The position numbers were made by a program, and so were the translations under genes. A stretch of DNA of 64,000 nt. Source: Streptomyces rimosus subsp. rimosus. GTDB taxonomy: Bacteria > Actinomycetota > Actinomycetes > Streptomycetales > Streptomycetaceae. Of this stretch, positions 25,678 to 34,022 are shown in pieces (positions within the stretch are counted from its first letter, which is position 1; every line of letters begins with the position of its first letter). The stretch is from contig NZ_JOCQ01000009.1 of the NCBI RefSeq assembly GCF_000720725.1, forward strand, positions 62,001 through 126,000, read 5' to 3'. A model generated the notes under the pieces. The model was not told the origin of the DNA, did no database searches, and worked only from the letters and a program-made list of their open reading frames with translations.

Positions 25678-26973
25678 TCAGCCCGCAGGCCCGAAGAGAT
25701 CGTCCTGCGCCGCGTCCATCGCGGCGAGCACCGCGCCGCGCAGCACCGCCCGGCCGCCGACCGTGCCCGCGCGCACCTCGGTGTGCAGCGGGGACATCCG
25801 GGCGAGGTGGTCGGCGACCCGCTCGGCCAGCGCGTCGCCGCCCGCGCGGCCGGTCTCACCGCCGAGGACCACGCAGCCCGGGTCCAGTACGGCGCAGACG
25901 GCCGCGGCCCCGAGGGCGAGCCGGGCGGCCAGCGCGTCGAGGAAGGCGGCACCGGCACCGCCCGCGCGGACGGCGGCACGGACCAGCGCCTCGGCGGGGG
26001 GCGCGCCGGGGTCGGCCGTATCGGAGAACCCGGCTCCCTCGATCCCGTACTCGGCGGCCAGTTCGCACACCGCCGCCGAACCCGCCAGCGAGTGGAAGCC
26101 GCCGTCGCAGCCCGCGGCGGTGGGCAGTCCGCCCGTACCGGGTACGGGCAGGAAGCCGATCTCGCCGGTGCCGCCCGAGGCGCCGCGCCGCAGCCGGCCG
26201 TCCAGGACGACGGCGGCGCCGGTGCCGTGGCCGAGCCAGAGCAGGACGAAGGTGTCGCGGTCGCGCGCGGAGCCGTCGCGCTGTTCCGCGATGGCGGCGA
26301 GGTTGACCTCGTTCTCCAGCAGGACGGGCGCGGCGGGCCACGCGCCGAGCGCCGTGACGAGCGCGGTGTGCCAGGCGGGCACCCATTCGGTGCCGCGGAA
26401 CCGCCCGGTGGCCGGGTCCACCAGGCCGGGCGCGCCGACGGCGACGGTGTGCGGCCGGGCCGCCCCGGCGGCGCCGAGCAGCTTCTCCAGGGCGGCGACA
26501 CCGTTCGCCGCGGCCTGCGCGGGGTCCATGCCCGGCTCCACCGGGACGGCGGTCTCGGCCTGCACCCGGCCGAGCAGATCGGCGACCGCGACCGTGGCGC
26601 TGTCCGTGCGCAGGTCCACCGCGGCCAGGTGGGCCCGGCCGGCGACGATCCCGTACAGCCGGGCGTTGGGGCCGCGCCGCCGCGCGCCGGACTCGCCGAC
26701 CACCGCGATCAGCCCGGCGGCCTGGAGGCGCTCGACGAGGTCGGCGACGGTCGGCCGGGACAGCCCGGTGCCCGCCTTCAGCTCTCCCGCGGTCAACGGC
26801 CCCTCATTGAGCAGGAGTTGGAGGGCCAGCCGGTCGTTGATCGCCCGTGCGGTACTCGGCGAGGCGGTGCGCGGGGCAGCGCGTACGGCGGCCGGTGCGG
26901 TGGCACGTACGACGGCGTGCACGGCGGCCGGTGCGGTGGGGCGGCCGGGAGCGGTTCCGCGCGTCTCGTCCAT
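25678..26973 (-). CDS. ROK family transcriptional regulator
   Basis: A 431-residue protein with an N-terminal winged HTH (ARAINDRLALQLLLNEGPLTAGE...GLSRPTVADLVERL, residues about 42-85) and a C-terminal ROK domain. The sugar-kinase ATP loop (DxGxT) is not well kept (AAVDLRTDSATVAV) and the usual GEIGH zinc motif reads GEIGF, so it is probably a regulator, not a kinase. It is divergent from an MFS exporter gene across a perfect palindrome, its likely operator. AAGGA precedes the start at 26973. Confidence 0.87.
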   Translation of the reverse strand: MDETRGTAPGRPTAPAAVHAVVRATAPAAVRAAPRTASPSTARAINDRLALQLLLNEGPLTAGELKAGTGLSRPTVADLVERLQAAGLIAVVGESGARRRGPNARLYGIVAGRAHLAAVDLRTDSATVAVADLLGRVQAETAVPVEPGMDPAQAAANGVAALEKLLGAAGAARPHTVAVGAPGLVDPATGRFRGTEWVPAWHTALVTALGAWPAAPVLLENEVNLAAIAEQRDGSARDRDTFVLLWLGHGTGAAVVLDGRLRRGASGGTGEIGFLPVPGTGGLPTAAGCDGGFHSLAGSAAVCELAAEYGIEGAGFSDTADPGAPPAEALVRAAVRAGGAGAAFLDALAARLALGAAAVCAVLDPGCVVLGGETGRAGGDALAERVADHLARMSPLHTEVRAGTVGGRAVLRGAVLAAMDAAQDDLFGPAG

Positions 26974-27036
26974 GACCGGATCCTTCCAGACCCCTCCGGG
27001 CGGACAGCGCCGCGGTACCGCCGGGGAATCTTCTTT

Positions 27037-27059
27037 TTATCAGGCAGGGTTCCTGATAA
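27037..27059. promoter_or_regulatory. ROK operator and MFS promoter
   Basis: TTATCAGG (27037-27044) and CCTGATAA (27052-27059) form a perfect palindrome with 8-bp arms and a 7-bp spacer, in the divergent gap between the ROK gene and the MFS gene. GATAAT at 27055-27060 resembles a -10 box for the MFS gene, only 9 bp before its ATG, which would make that transcript leaderless. The palindrome thus covers the promoter. Confidence 0.75.
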
Positions 27060-27069
27060 TTTAACGCGC

Positions 27070-28332
27070 ATGGATGGCTCAGGCGTTCCCGACGCGGCTT
27101 CCACGGCCGCCCCACCCCCCGAACCGGCCTCCGGACCGCGCTTCTCCCCGGCCCGGCTGCGCCGCGCCCGCTGGTCCGTGGCCGTGGTCTTCCTCGTACA
27201 CGGCTCGGTGGCCGGCAGCTTCGCCACCCGCGTCCCCTGGATCCAGGACCACGCCCAGATCGGCGCGGGACAGCTGGGCCTCGCCCTCGCCTTCCCCGCG
27301 ATCGGCGCGTCGCTCGCCATGCCCCTGGCCGGCCGGATCAGCCACCGCCTCGGCGCCCGAGCCGCACTGCGCCTGCTCCTCACCCTGTGGACCCTCTCCC
27401 TCGCACTCCCCGCCCTCTCCCCCAACCTGTACGGCCTGTGCGGCGGCCTGCTGGTCTACGGCGCGACCTCGGGCACGGCGGACGTGGCGATGAACGCGCT
27501 GGGGGTGGAGACCGAGAACCGGCTCGGCAAACCGATCATGTCGGGGCTGCACGGCATGTGGAGCGTGGGCGCCCTGCTGGGCTCGGCGGCCGGTACGGCC
27601 GCGGCACATGCCGCCACCGACGCCCGGCTGCACCTGGCCGTCGCCGCGATGATCTCCGCCACCCTGGGCTTCCTCGCCTGCCGGGGCGTACTGGACCTGC
27701 GCAGCACCGCCGACGAGCACCCGCCGCCGCGCTTCGCGCTGCCCCCGAAGTCCGCGCTGATCATCGGCGCGGTCGGGTTCTGCGCGGTGTTCGCGGAGGG
27801 CGCCAGCCTCGACTGGTCGGCGGTCTACCTGCGCGACGTGCTGGGCACCGACCCGGGCCTGGCGGCGGCCTCGACCACCGCCCTGACGTGCACCATGGCG
27901 GCGGCCCGGCTGGCGGGGGACGCGGTGGTCGCCCGCTTCGGCCCGGTCCGCACCGTACGCACCAGCGGCGCGCTGGCGACGGTCGGCGGCCTGCTGATCG
28001 TGCTGGCCCGGCACCCGGCGATGGCGGTGACCGGGTTCGCGCTGATCGGACTGGGCATCGCGGTCGTGGTGCCACTGGCGTTCGCGGCGGCGGGCCGCAG
28101 CGGCCCGGCCCCCAGCCAGGCCATCGCGGGCGTCGCCACGGTCACGTACACCTCCAGCCTGATCGCCCCGTCCCTCATCGGCTCGATCGCCCAGGCCACC
28201 TCGCTGACCGGCTCGTTCCTGCTGGTCACGGCGCTGGCCGGCGGGCTGGTCCTGGGCGCCGGGGTACTACGGGTGCCGGACCGGGGCGCCACGGCTCCCG
28301 AGACCGTACCGACCGGCAACCTGGAGCGCTGA
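27070..28332 (+). CDS. Major facilitator superfamily transporter
   Basis: A 420-residue, 12-helix MFS protein. Recognisable features include the loop 2-3 motif AGRISHRLGARAALR and a matching RLAGDAVVARFGPVRTVR in the second half. The HGSVAGSFATRVPWIQDHAQIG stretch resembles the YbjJ/FucP-like group that carries sugars or their analogues. It is controlled by the divergent ROK regulator, which favours a sugar or amino-sugar-related substrate. There is no SD sequence before ATG 27070 and a leaderless transcript is likely. Confidence 0.87.
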   Translation: MDGSGVPDAASTAAPPPEPASGPRFSPARLRRARWSVAVVFLVHGSVAGSFATRVPWIQDHAQIGAGQLGLALAFPAIGASLAMPLAGRISHRLGARAALRLLLTLWTLSLALPALSPNLYGLCGGLLVYGATSGTADVAMNALGVETENRLGKPIMSGLHGMWSVGALLGSAAGTAAAHAATDARLHLAVAAMISATLGFLACRGVLDLRSTADEHPPPRFALPPKSALIIGAVGFCAVFAEGASLDWSAVYLRDVLGTDPGLAAASTTALTCTMAAARLAGDAVVARFGPVRTVRTSGALATVGGLLIVLARHPAMAVTGFALIGLGIAVVVPLAFAAAGRSGPAPSQAIAGVATVTYTSSLIAPSLIGSIAQATSLTGSFLLVTALAGGLVLGAGVLRVPDRGATAPETVPTGNLER

Positions 28333-28342
28333 GCCCCATGCC

Positions 28343-28816
28343 TCAGGCGGCCTGCTGCGCCTCCGGATGCAGCAGCTCCGCGGCTATCTCACGGGCGTGG
28401 TCCGACCACGGCGTGGGCCGCAGCGCCTGCGGGTCGACGCGCACCAGGACGCGGTGGCCGCGCGCGTAGGTCTGCTCGCCGTCGGCGGAGCAGAGCCGGA
28501 AGCCGTACGTCAGCCCGGTCCGCCCCAGCCGCTCGACCCACAGGTGGGCGGCGTAGTACCCGGGCCGGGTGACCGGCTGCTCGTACGAGACCTTCATCTC
28601 CTTGATCACATTGCACATGTCCCCGGCCGCCGCCCAGTCCCCGTCGAACCCGAACCCACGACCGTGCCAGAACTCGGCCCAGGCCCGCTCGACGAGCAGC
28701 GGATACCGCGAGTTGTGCAGCATCCCGAGCGCGTCGAGGTCGTCGAAGTGCACGGTGACGGGGACCAGCTGTCCGTACGGGACGGCGGGGACGGCCTCAA
28801 GGGCTTCGACGCTCAC
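28343..28816 (-). CDS. Acyl-CoA thioesterase (4HBT hotdog fold)
   Basis: A protein of 157 residues from GTG 28816 with the YbgC/4-hydroxybenzoyl-CoA thioesterase motif VHFDDLDALGMLHNSRYPLL, whose Asp is catalytic in the family, and a following central helix. GTG at 28816 has AGGAG upstream. A longer form starting with TTG near 28897 would add a Gln/Pro-rich tail without a ribosome binding site and is less likely. Expected to hydrolyse acyl-CoA thioesters in the cytosol; acyl specificity unknown. Confidence 0.82.
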   Translation of the reverse strand: MSVEALEAVPAVPYGQLVPVTVHFDDLDALGMLHNSRYPLLVERAWAEFWHGRGFGFDGDWAAAGDMCNVIKEMKVSYEQPVTRPGYYAAHLWVERLGRTGLTYGFRLCSADGEQTYARGHRVLVRVDPQALRPTPWSDHAREIAAELLHPEAQQAA

Positions 28817-29064
28817 GGGGTGGTGCTCCTGGTTCTGTGGCGGTGGGCGGCGGGGTGTGGTGGGCGCCGCCTGATGTTGTTGCTGTTGATCGTTCAAGAA
28901 GTGAACCCAGCCATCGTATGCGGCTGGCCGGAAGGCGGTGGTGGCGGGGCGGGGGCGGTCTGCGCACCCGATCGCTTCGCGGCAGCAGGCCGGCCCTCAC
29001 CGCGACGGGCGACCCCGCGCTACCGCCCTACTGCGCTCACCACCGCGCCCCTAGGCTCGCGGTC

Positions 29065-29388
29065 ATGACGAACAGCGACCACGCCGTAGTGATCACGACG
29101 ACGGACTCCGAGGCCAAGGCCCGTGTTCTGGCGGGCGCGGTGGTGAACGCGAAGCTCGCCGCGTGCGCCCAGGTGTACGCCATCTCGTCCATCTACCGGT
29201 GGGAGGGGAAGGTCGAGCAGGACCAGGAGTGGCGGATCGACTTCAAGACGCGTGGCGGCCTGGTCGACCGGCTCTCCACGTTCATCGCCGAGCACCATGA
29301 CTACGACGAACCGGAGATCATCTCGTTGCCGGTCACGGGTGGCTCGCCCGGCTACCTCGCCTGGGTGACGGCGGAAACCCGGAGCTGA
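29065..29388 (+). CDS. cutA: Divalent-cation tolerance protein CutA1 family
   Basis: A 107-residue protein of the PII-like trimeric CutA family. Hallmarks: VVITTTDSEAKARVLAGAVV, KLAACAQVYAISSIYRWEGKVEQDQEW in parts, and EPEIISLPVTGGSPGYLAWV. E. coli mutants suggested copper tolerance, but the molecular role remains uncertain. ATG at 29065 gives a standard-length protein. It converges with the XRE regulator, stops being only 3 bp apart. Confidence 0.92.
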   Translation: MTNSDHAVVITTTDSEAKARVLAGAVVNAKLAACAQVYAISSIYRWEGKVEQDQEWRIDFKTRGGLVDRLSTFIAEHHDYDEPEIISLPVTGGSPGYLAWVTAETRS

Positions 29389-29391
29389 CCG

Positions 29392-30654
29392 TTATCCGGC
29401 CGCGGCGCGGATCTCCTCCCGCAGGCTCCGCGCCGTTGCGCTGTCCGGCAGGGCGCGCCTCAGTTCCCGCATCCGCACGTCGACCATGGTGACCCCTGCG
29501 TAGTTGTGGGCCAGGGCGGTGTCGAGCGCCTGCCGGGCAAGGTCCACCCCGTGCTCACCGTCCCCGGTCGTCAGGTGGGCCATCGCGGCGTCGCACAGAA
29601 CTGCCACGTTCACTTTCGGATTGCCGGTGTCCAGACGCTCCACGGAGCGATCCGCCTGGACGACGGCCTCCGAGTGCCGCAGGCGGGTGTACGTCGAGAC
29701 CGCCATCGAGTCGAGGCGCGCAGGACGCAGGAAGCGTACCCATGGCTGCTCGGTCCCGGGAGTGGCGAACTGATAGGCGGTTCGCGCACGTTCGAGCGCC
29801 CGTACCGCGGCATCGCCTGCCCCGGCCCGGGCGCGCTCTTCCGCTTCCCTTGCCGCCGTCCATGCGTGCGCGGTGGCGTACCCGGGCCCACTGACACACT
29901 CCTGCGCCTCACCGAGCATCTGGGCAGCTCGCGCGGGACTGCCTGCCGCGTACGAGGCATACGCCAGCGCAAGCGCGTCCAGCGGGCGATGTCCGGTCTC
30001 CTTGGCGGCATCGCGGACCGTCCGGTAGTAGTGCGCGGCGGTCTCGTACTCTCCGCGGTCCCATGCGGCCCACCCGGCGAGAGCCGCGGTTTCGCCGGCC
30101 GTGATGATCAGTGCCGGCCGGTGCCGGCCGGCGCGGGGGATGACCGACGTGACGGCATCGAGGTGAGTAATGATGCGCGCGGACAACAAGGGGGCGGGTA
30201 CGTGCTCCTCATCGGCGTACAACTTCGCTGTCGCCCCGACGAGCTGCCCCGACGTTTTCGCGTCCACGTTTCCGCCGGAGAGAGCGGCGGCCAGCCGCCC
30301 CCAAGGCTCCGCTGCCGCGCCCGCGGCCACCGCTGCCGTCCCCAAGAACTTCCTTCGCTCCACCTGTCCCTCCGTTCCGTCGTCGTGTGCCTGTACCGAG
30401 AGCCGGTCCAACCTGCGCCGTCGCCGGGCGGCGACCGCGGCCCTGTTCAAGAGGTCAGCCGGCACACCGAACGAATCCGCCATGTGCGCGCGCCAGTAGG
30501 GACCGGGGATGACCCCCCGTTCCCAGTCCGAGACCTGATGCCGGTCGACATGGCGTCCGGTCCGGCGGTTCAGATCGTCGGCTTGGTCCTGCTGGGAGCG
30601 GCCCGAGCTCTCGCGCAGTTCCCTCAACAGCGGACCGATCGCGTGCTCTCGCAT
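29392..30654 (-). CDS. XRE family regulator with TPR-like C-terminus
   Basis: A 420-residue regulator: XRE-type HTH at residues 1-60 (LLRELRESSGRSQQDQADDLN...HQVSDWERG), a short hydrophobic Arg-led stretch (ERRKFLGTAAVAAGAAAEP, about residue 100) typical of this Streptomyces group, then a long helical TPR-like region (residues 150-400). Such regulators often pair with an RsbW-like HATPase, here the divergent gene at 30889. Start ATG at 30654. The mechanism is probably partner-mediated signalling; targets unknown. Confidence 0.83.
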   Translation of the reverse strand: MREHAIGPLLRELRESSGRSQQDQADDLNRRTGRHVDRHQVSDWERGVIPGPYWRAHMADSFGVPADLLNRAAVAARRRRRLDRLSVQAHDDGTEGQVERRKFLGTAAVAAGAAAEPWGRLAAALSGGNVDAKTSGQLVGATAKLYADEEHVPAPLLSARIITHLDAVTSVIPRAGRHRPALIITAGETAALAGWAAWDRGEYETAAHYYRTVRDAAKETGHRPLDALALAYASYAAGSPARAAQMLGEAQECVSGPGYATAHAWTAAREAEERARAGAGDAAVRALERARTAYQFATPGTEQPWVRFLRPARLDSMAVSTYTRLRHSEAVVQADRSVERLDTGNPKVNVAVLCDAAMAHLTTGDGEHGVDLARQALDTALAHNYAGVTMVDVRMRELRRALPDSATARSLREEIRAAAG

Positions 30655-30888
30655 AGTCCCGCCCCTCGGACGTGTTCGACCGGAACCTCGCGTAGAAGCC
30701 AACGCCGAAAGCCAACACGAAGATACGCCCCACACGCTGCCTACTCCCCGTGGTGATGCCCCGGCGTTGACTGGGCGGACCCGCCGAGCCGGACCCAGCG
30801 TTCACGTCCGGCGCACGGCGGCTTGGAGGAGACCACTCGGCGCTGCCCCGGCGGGGCTGAGCGGTCCACCGCTCGGAGGGAAGTCCCC

Positions 30889-31311
30889 GTGTCCGTAATC
30901 GCGCCCAGATCTCATGCGATCGGCGTGCCCGGCTACAGCGAAACGCTGCCGTGCACGCCGGAGTCCGTCCACCGCGCCCGTCAGCTCGTTGACACGGCCT
31001 TACGGACGTGGGGGCTCAGCGGCCTGACCGACGACGTGACGGTGGCTGCTTCCGAGTTGGTGACCAACGCCGTGCAGCATGCGAAAGGCCGCCACTTTCG
31101 CCTGCGCATCAGCCGGCTCGCCCCCTCGCGCGTGCTCATCGCCGTCACCGACCGGTCTTTCGTCCAGCCCGTCCTGCGCACGCCGAACGCAGACGACGCC
31201 AGGGGGCGCGGCCTCGTCCTGGTCGATGAGCTGGCCGCCCATTGGGGCACCGAACCGCGCCCCTTCGGAAAGACCGTCTGGGCCGAATTCGTCAACGCCC
31301 GGCAGGCGTGA
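30889..31311 (+). CDS. RsbW-like ATP-binding (HATPase) regulatory protein with TTA codon
   Basis: A 140-residue GHKL/HATPase_c protein like Streptomyces anti-sigma or conservon components. The N box is VAASELVTNAVQHAKG and the G1/G2 region RGRGLVLVDELAAHWGT. It lacks histidine-kinase dimerisation, so it most likely binds a partner regulator. Codon 38 is TTA (31000-31002), the rare leucine codon read by bldA tRNA in Streptomyces, so translation may be tied to development. GTG at 30889 follows GGAGGG; a longer in-frame start at 30823 is possible. Confidence 0.85.
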   Translation: MSVIAPRSHAIGVPGYSETLPCTPESVHRARQLVDTALRTWGLSGLTDDVTVAASELVTNAVQHAKGRHFRLRISRLAPSRVLIAVTDRSFVQPVLRTPNADDARGRGLVLVDELAAHWGTEPRPFGKTVWAEFVNARQA

Positions 31312-31433
31312 CAGCCGCCACCGAACTCCGTGACAAGAGCACCTGAACGCGCTCGCGCTGATCGCGGCCACAGGCTGCGGTCGGGCGGGTCACAAGTCCA
31401 CGTCAGTACCTCTCCCAGGAAGGAAGTGCAGTA

Positions 31434-31781
31434 GTGAACGTCAATCTCGTCCGCCCGGCCCCCGAAAAGGTGGTGAAACCGGCCCGCGCCATGCCGGCAA
31501 CCATCGAAGCGGATCCAGAGTTCAGCCGCTTGCGCACTGCGTGCGCGAAGTACGACGAGGACTGGACCTCTTTCATGGGATATGCCATCGGTGAATGGGA
31601 CCACGGCGATTACACGCATCAGGTCTACCGCGCGGCCTGGGGCCCGACCATGAACCAACGCTGTTGGTTCGGGAAAGAAGAGACCGCCAAGCGCAGGGCG
31701 GCCGTCATGGCGAAGTACCAGACCATGGGCATTCTCGACGGAGGCCGCCGCTTCCTTCCCGGCTTCGCCCAGGCACGCTGA
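31434..31781 (+). CDS. Hypothetical protein (115 aa)
   Basis: A 115-residue protein I do not recognise. It is soluble, aromatic-rich in the middle (EWDHGDYTHQVYRAAWGP, then NQRCWFGKEE) and has a basic end. Codon use is less extreme in G/C than neighbours (several AAT, CAT, TTC/TTG and GAT codons), compatible with a mobile or accessory origin. GTG at 31434 is preceded by AGGAAGGAAG. Its last 157 bp overlap the end of the opposite-strand gene at 31625-32191. It follows the HATPase gene and may belong to the same accessory cluster. Confidence 0.65.
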   Translation: MNVNLVRPAPEKVVKPARAMPATIEADPEFSRLRTACAKYDEDWTSFMGYAIGEWDHGDYTHQVYRAAWGPTMNQRCWFGKEETAKRRAAVMAKYQTMGILDGGRRFLPGFAQAR

Positions 31782-32191
31782 CCGAGCGCCAGGCGCAGCG
31801 CCGTAACAGCGTCGATCTCCGGAAAGGCTCGTGGGATCTCGGCTGACGCCCGGTCGATGATCGATTCGACCATGGCAGGCGCTGCGCCGTACAGCAGCTC
31901 GCGCAGGTACGGAACCAGGTCATCCGCGTCTGCCGGCAGCTGAAGGTCCGGGGGCTGCGGTACCGGTGCCCCCTCGGACTTGTACCGGGCCGCAGGAAGT
32001 CCGACTTTCTCCGGGTGGACGCAGACAGGCACACCGGCTGCCGTGTACCGGTGGCCGTCCGCGGGATCGAAGGGGCATTCCTTCGTGGGCCGTTCGCTTA
32101 CGTCGAACTGCCCGAGCGGGTACCGGCGGGACGGGCCGATGCCGCACGCCGGATGGTTCGGCTCGTCTTCGGCAACGAAAGGCTCGGCCAT
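31625..32191 (-). CDS. Hypothetical protein (188 aa), tail-overlapping
   Basis: A 188-residue protein of no family I recognise, with ATG at 32191. The N-terminal half has Cys/His residues (CPFDPADGHRY and GVPVCVHPEK) that could form a small metal site; the C-terminal half is helical (VESIIDRASAEIPRAFPEID). Its last 52 residues run antisense into the 115-aa gene; G/C3 bias is good up to about residue 145. Either both genes truly overlap or this gene lost its original end. Confidence 0.55.
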   Translation of the reverse strand: MAEPFVAEDEPNHPACGIGPSRRYPLGQFDVSERPTKECPFDPADGHRYTAAGVPVCVHPEKVGLPAARYKSEGAPVPQPPDLQLPADADDLVPYLRELLYGAAPAMVESIIDRASAEIPRAFPEIDAVTALRLALGQRAWAKPGRKRRPPSRMPMVWYFAMTAALRLAVSSFPNQQRWFMVGPQAAR

Positions 32192-32276
32192 GTCACCGGA
32201 GCGTACGTCCCGCCACTACGGCTGCGCGGCGCTTGCCGCGCCGGAGTGCCCCTTCGAGCGTGGTGCTGCAAGACCT

Positions 32277-33662
32277 TCACTCCGACGCCTCGACCCCCCG
32301 GTCATACTCACTCGTACCACCATCCAGCAGCTGCCCCTCCCGCCGCTTCGACGCCTGGGAAAGCCAGCGCAGCACGTGATAGCCAGTGAGTACGATCAAC
32401 GTGCCCAGCGCGATGCCGCTCAGCTCGAAGTTGTCGGTGAACTTGAGCGACACTCCGCCGATACCGACGATGACGCCCGCCGCGGTCGGCACCAGATTCA
32501 GCGGCTGCGCGAAATCCACCTTGTTCCGTACCCAGATCTGCGCGCCGAGCAGGCCGATCATGCCGTACAGGATGACGGTGATGCCGCCCAGTACGCCGCC
32601 GGGGATCGCGGCCACCACCGCGCCGAATTTGGGACACAGGCCGAAGAGCAGCGCGAAACCGGCCGCCGCCCAGTAGGCCGCGGTGGAGTAGATGCGGGTC
32701 GCGGCCATCACGCCGATGTTTTCGGCGTATGTGGTGGTGGCCGGGCCGCCGACGGCGGTCGAGAGCATGGTGGCGGTTCCGTCCGCGACGATGGCCGTGC
32801 CCAGTTTGTCGTCCAGGGTGTCGCCGGTCATCTCGCCGACGGCCTTCACGTGGCCGGCGTTCTCGGCGACCAGGGCGACCAGTACCGGCAGGGCGACCAG
32901 GATCGCCGAGGCGGAGAAGGTGGGGGCGTGCAGGTTGGGCAGGCCGATCCAGTCCGCCTTGGCGACGCCGGAGAAGTCGATGCGCCAGTGGTCGACGACC
33001 TGGCCGGCCCCGTTCGCCGAATGGATCTTCCCTGTGGTCCGGTCGAGGATCCAGGAGAGTACGTAACCGAAGACCAGCCCCAGGAAGATCGCGATCCGCG
33101 ACCAGAAGCCCCGCAGCACGACCAGGGCCAGCCCGGTGAACAGCATGGTCGCGAGGGCGCTCCACTGGTCCTGCGGCCAGTAGGTGCCCGCTGCCACCGG
33201 AGCGAGGTTGAAGCCGATCAGCATGACCACGGCACCGGTGACCACCGGCGGCAGCACCGCGTGGATCACCCGTGCGCCGAGGGTGTGGATGATGATGCCG
33301 CAGACCGCCAGCGCGGCTCCGACCACGAGCAGGGCGCCGGTGAGGGTGCTGGCGTCGCCGCCTTGGCCGGCGATGACCGCGGAGACGCCCACGAAGGACA
33401 GCGAGGAGCCCAGGTAGCTGGGGATGCGCCCGCGCGTCAGCAGGAGGAAGAGGACGGTGGCGACACCGGACGCCATGAGGGCGAGGTTCGGGTCCAGGCC
33501 CATGAGGACCGGGGCCACGAAGCAGGCGCCGATCATCGAGACGACGTGCTGCGCCCCGAGACCGACCGTCCGCCCCCAGTTCAGCCGCTCGTCCGGCTTC
33601 ACCACCTCCCCCGGCTTCAGGTGTTTACCGTCGCCATGCAGCTTCCACCCGAAGCCCGCCAT
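32277..33662 (-). CDS. Uracil/xanthine permease (NCS2 family)
   Basis: A 461-residue nucleobase transporter with about 14 membrane segments. NCS2 hallmarks include GLGAQHVVSMIGACFVAPVLM near the N-terminus, VALVAENAGHVKAVG with the conserved Glu, and VGGPATTTYAENIGVMAATRI with the second motif. It resembles uracil (UraA/PyrP-like) more than xanthine members, but substrate is inferred. ATG at 33662 has GGAG eight bases upstream. It is monocistronic; no pyrimidine genes adjoin. Confidence 0.9.
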   Translation of the reverse strand: MAGFGWKLHGDGKHLKPGEVVKPDERLNWGRTVGLGAQHVVSMIGACFVAPVLMGLDPNLALMASGVATVLFLLLTRGRIPSYLGSSLSFVGVSAVIAGQGGDASTLTGALLVVGAALAVCGIIIHTLGARVIHAVLPPVVTGAVVMLIGFNLAPVAAGTYWPQDQWSALATMLFTGLALVVLRGFWSRIAIFLGLVFGYVLSWILDRTTGKIHSANGAGQVVDHWRIDFSGVAKADWIGLPNLHAPTFSASAILVALPVLVALVAENAGHVKAVGEMTGDTLDDKLGTAIVADGTATMLSTAVGGPATTTYAENIGVMAATRIYSTAAYWAAAGFALLFGLCPKFGAVVAAIPGGVLGGITVILYGMIGLLGAQIWVRNKVDFAQPLNLVPTAAGVIVGIGGVSLKFTDNFELSGIALGTLIVLTGYHVLRWLSQASKRREGQLLDGGTSEYDRGVEASE

Positions 33663-33830
33663 GATCACTCTCCAGCTGTTCGATGCCCCGCACGTCACAG
33701 GGCCGAAGTGATTAGTAGTTCAACACTTCGACGGGGGCAAACCGAGCCGGCCGGGCCAGGGGCTGCCCTGAGCGGGTGAAAGGAGGACCGGCGGGCATAC
33801 GGGATCCAGCCCTCGTGCCCGCGCAGCCCC

Positions 33831-33931
33831 TGCCTGGCCGGCCAGGCACCTCCCCCTGCCAGACCGGCCAGGCACCTCCCCCTGCCAGACCGGCCAGGCG
33901 CCTCCCCCTGCCAGACCGGCCAAGCACCTCC
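33831..33931. repeat. 26-bp tandem repeat with palindromic core
   Basis: Three units of GGCCAGGCACCTCCCCCTGC + CAGACC at 33840-33865, 33866-33891 and 33892-33917, with a 14-bp partial copy to 33931. Each unit joint forms an imperfect palindrome TGCCAGACCGGCCAGGCA; the first joint, 33831-33848, is a perfect 18-bp palindrome TGCCTGGCCGGCCAGGCA. It lies in the 360-bp gap between the NCS2 permease start and the merR-like stop; that gap holds no other supported feature. Confidence 0.85.
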
Positions 33932-34022
33932 GATCTCGCGCACAGCGCGGCGACGCCGAGCAGGGGCGACGCAGCGGGCAACAAGCGCGGTGGGGGGCCT
34001 TCTGCACAGCAGAGGGGCCGGG

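Noticed and set aside
31625..31781. Frameshift joining the two hypothetical genes
   Set aside because: They lie on opposite strands and both show coding bias; an overlap rather than a frameshift is the simpler reading.
33831..33931. CRISPR array
   Set aside because: The 26-bp units are directly adjacent with no spacers, and no cas genes occur in the window.
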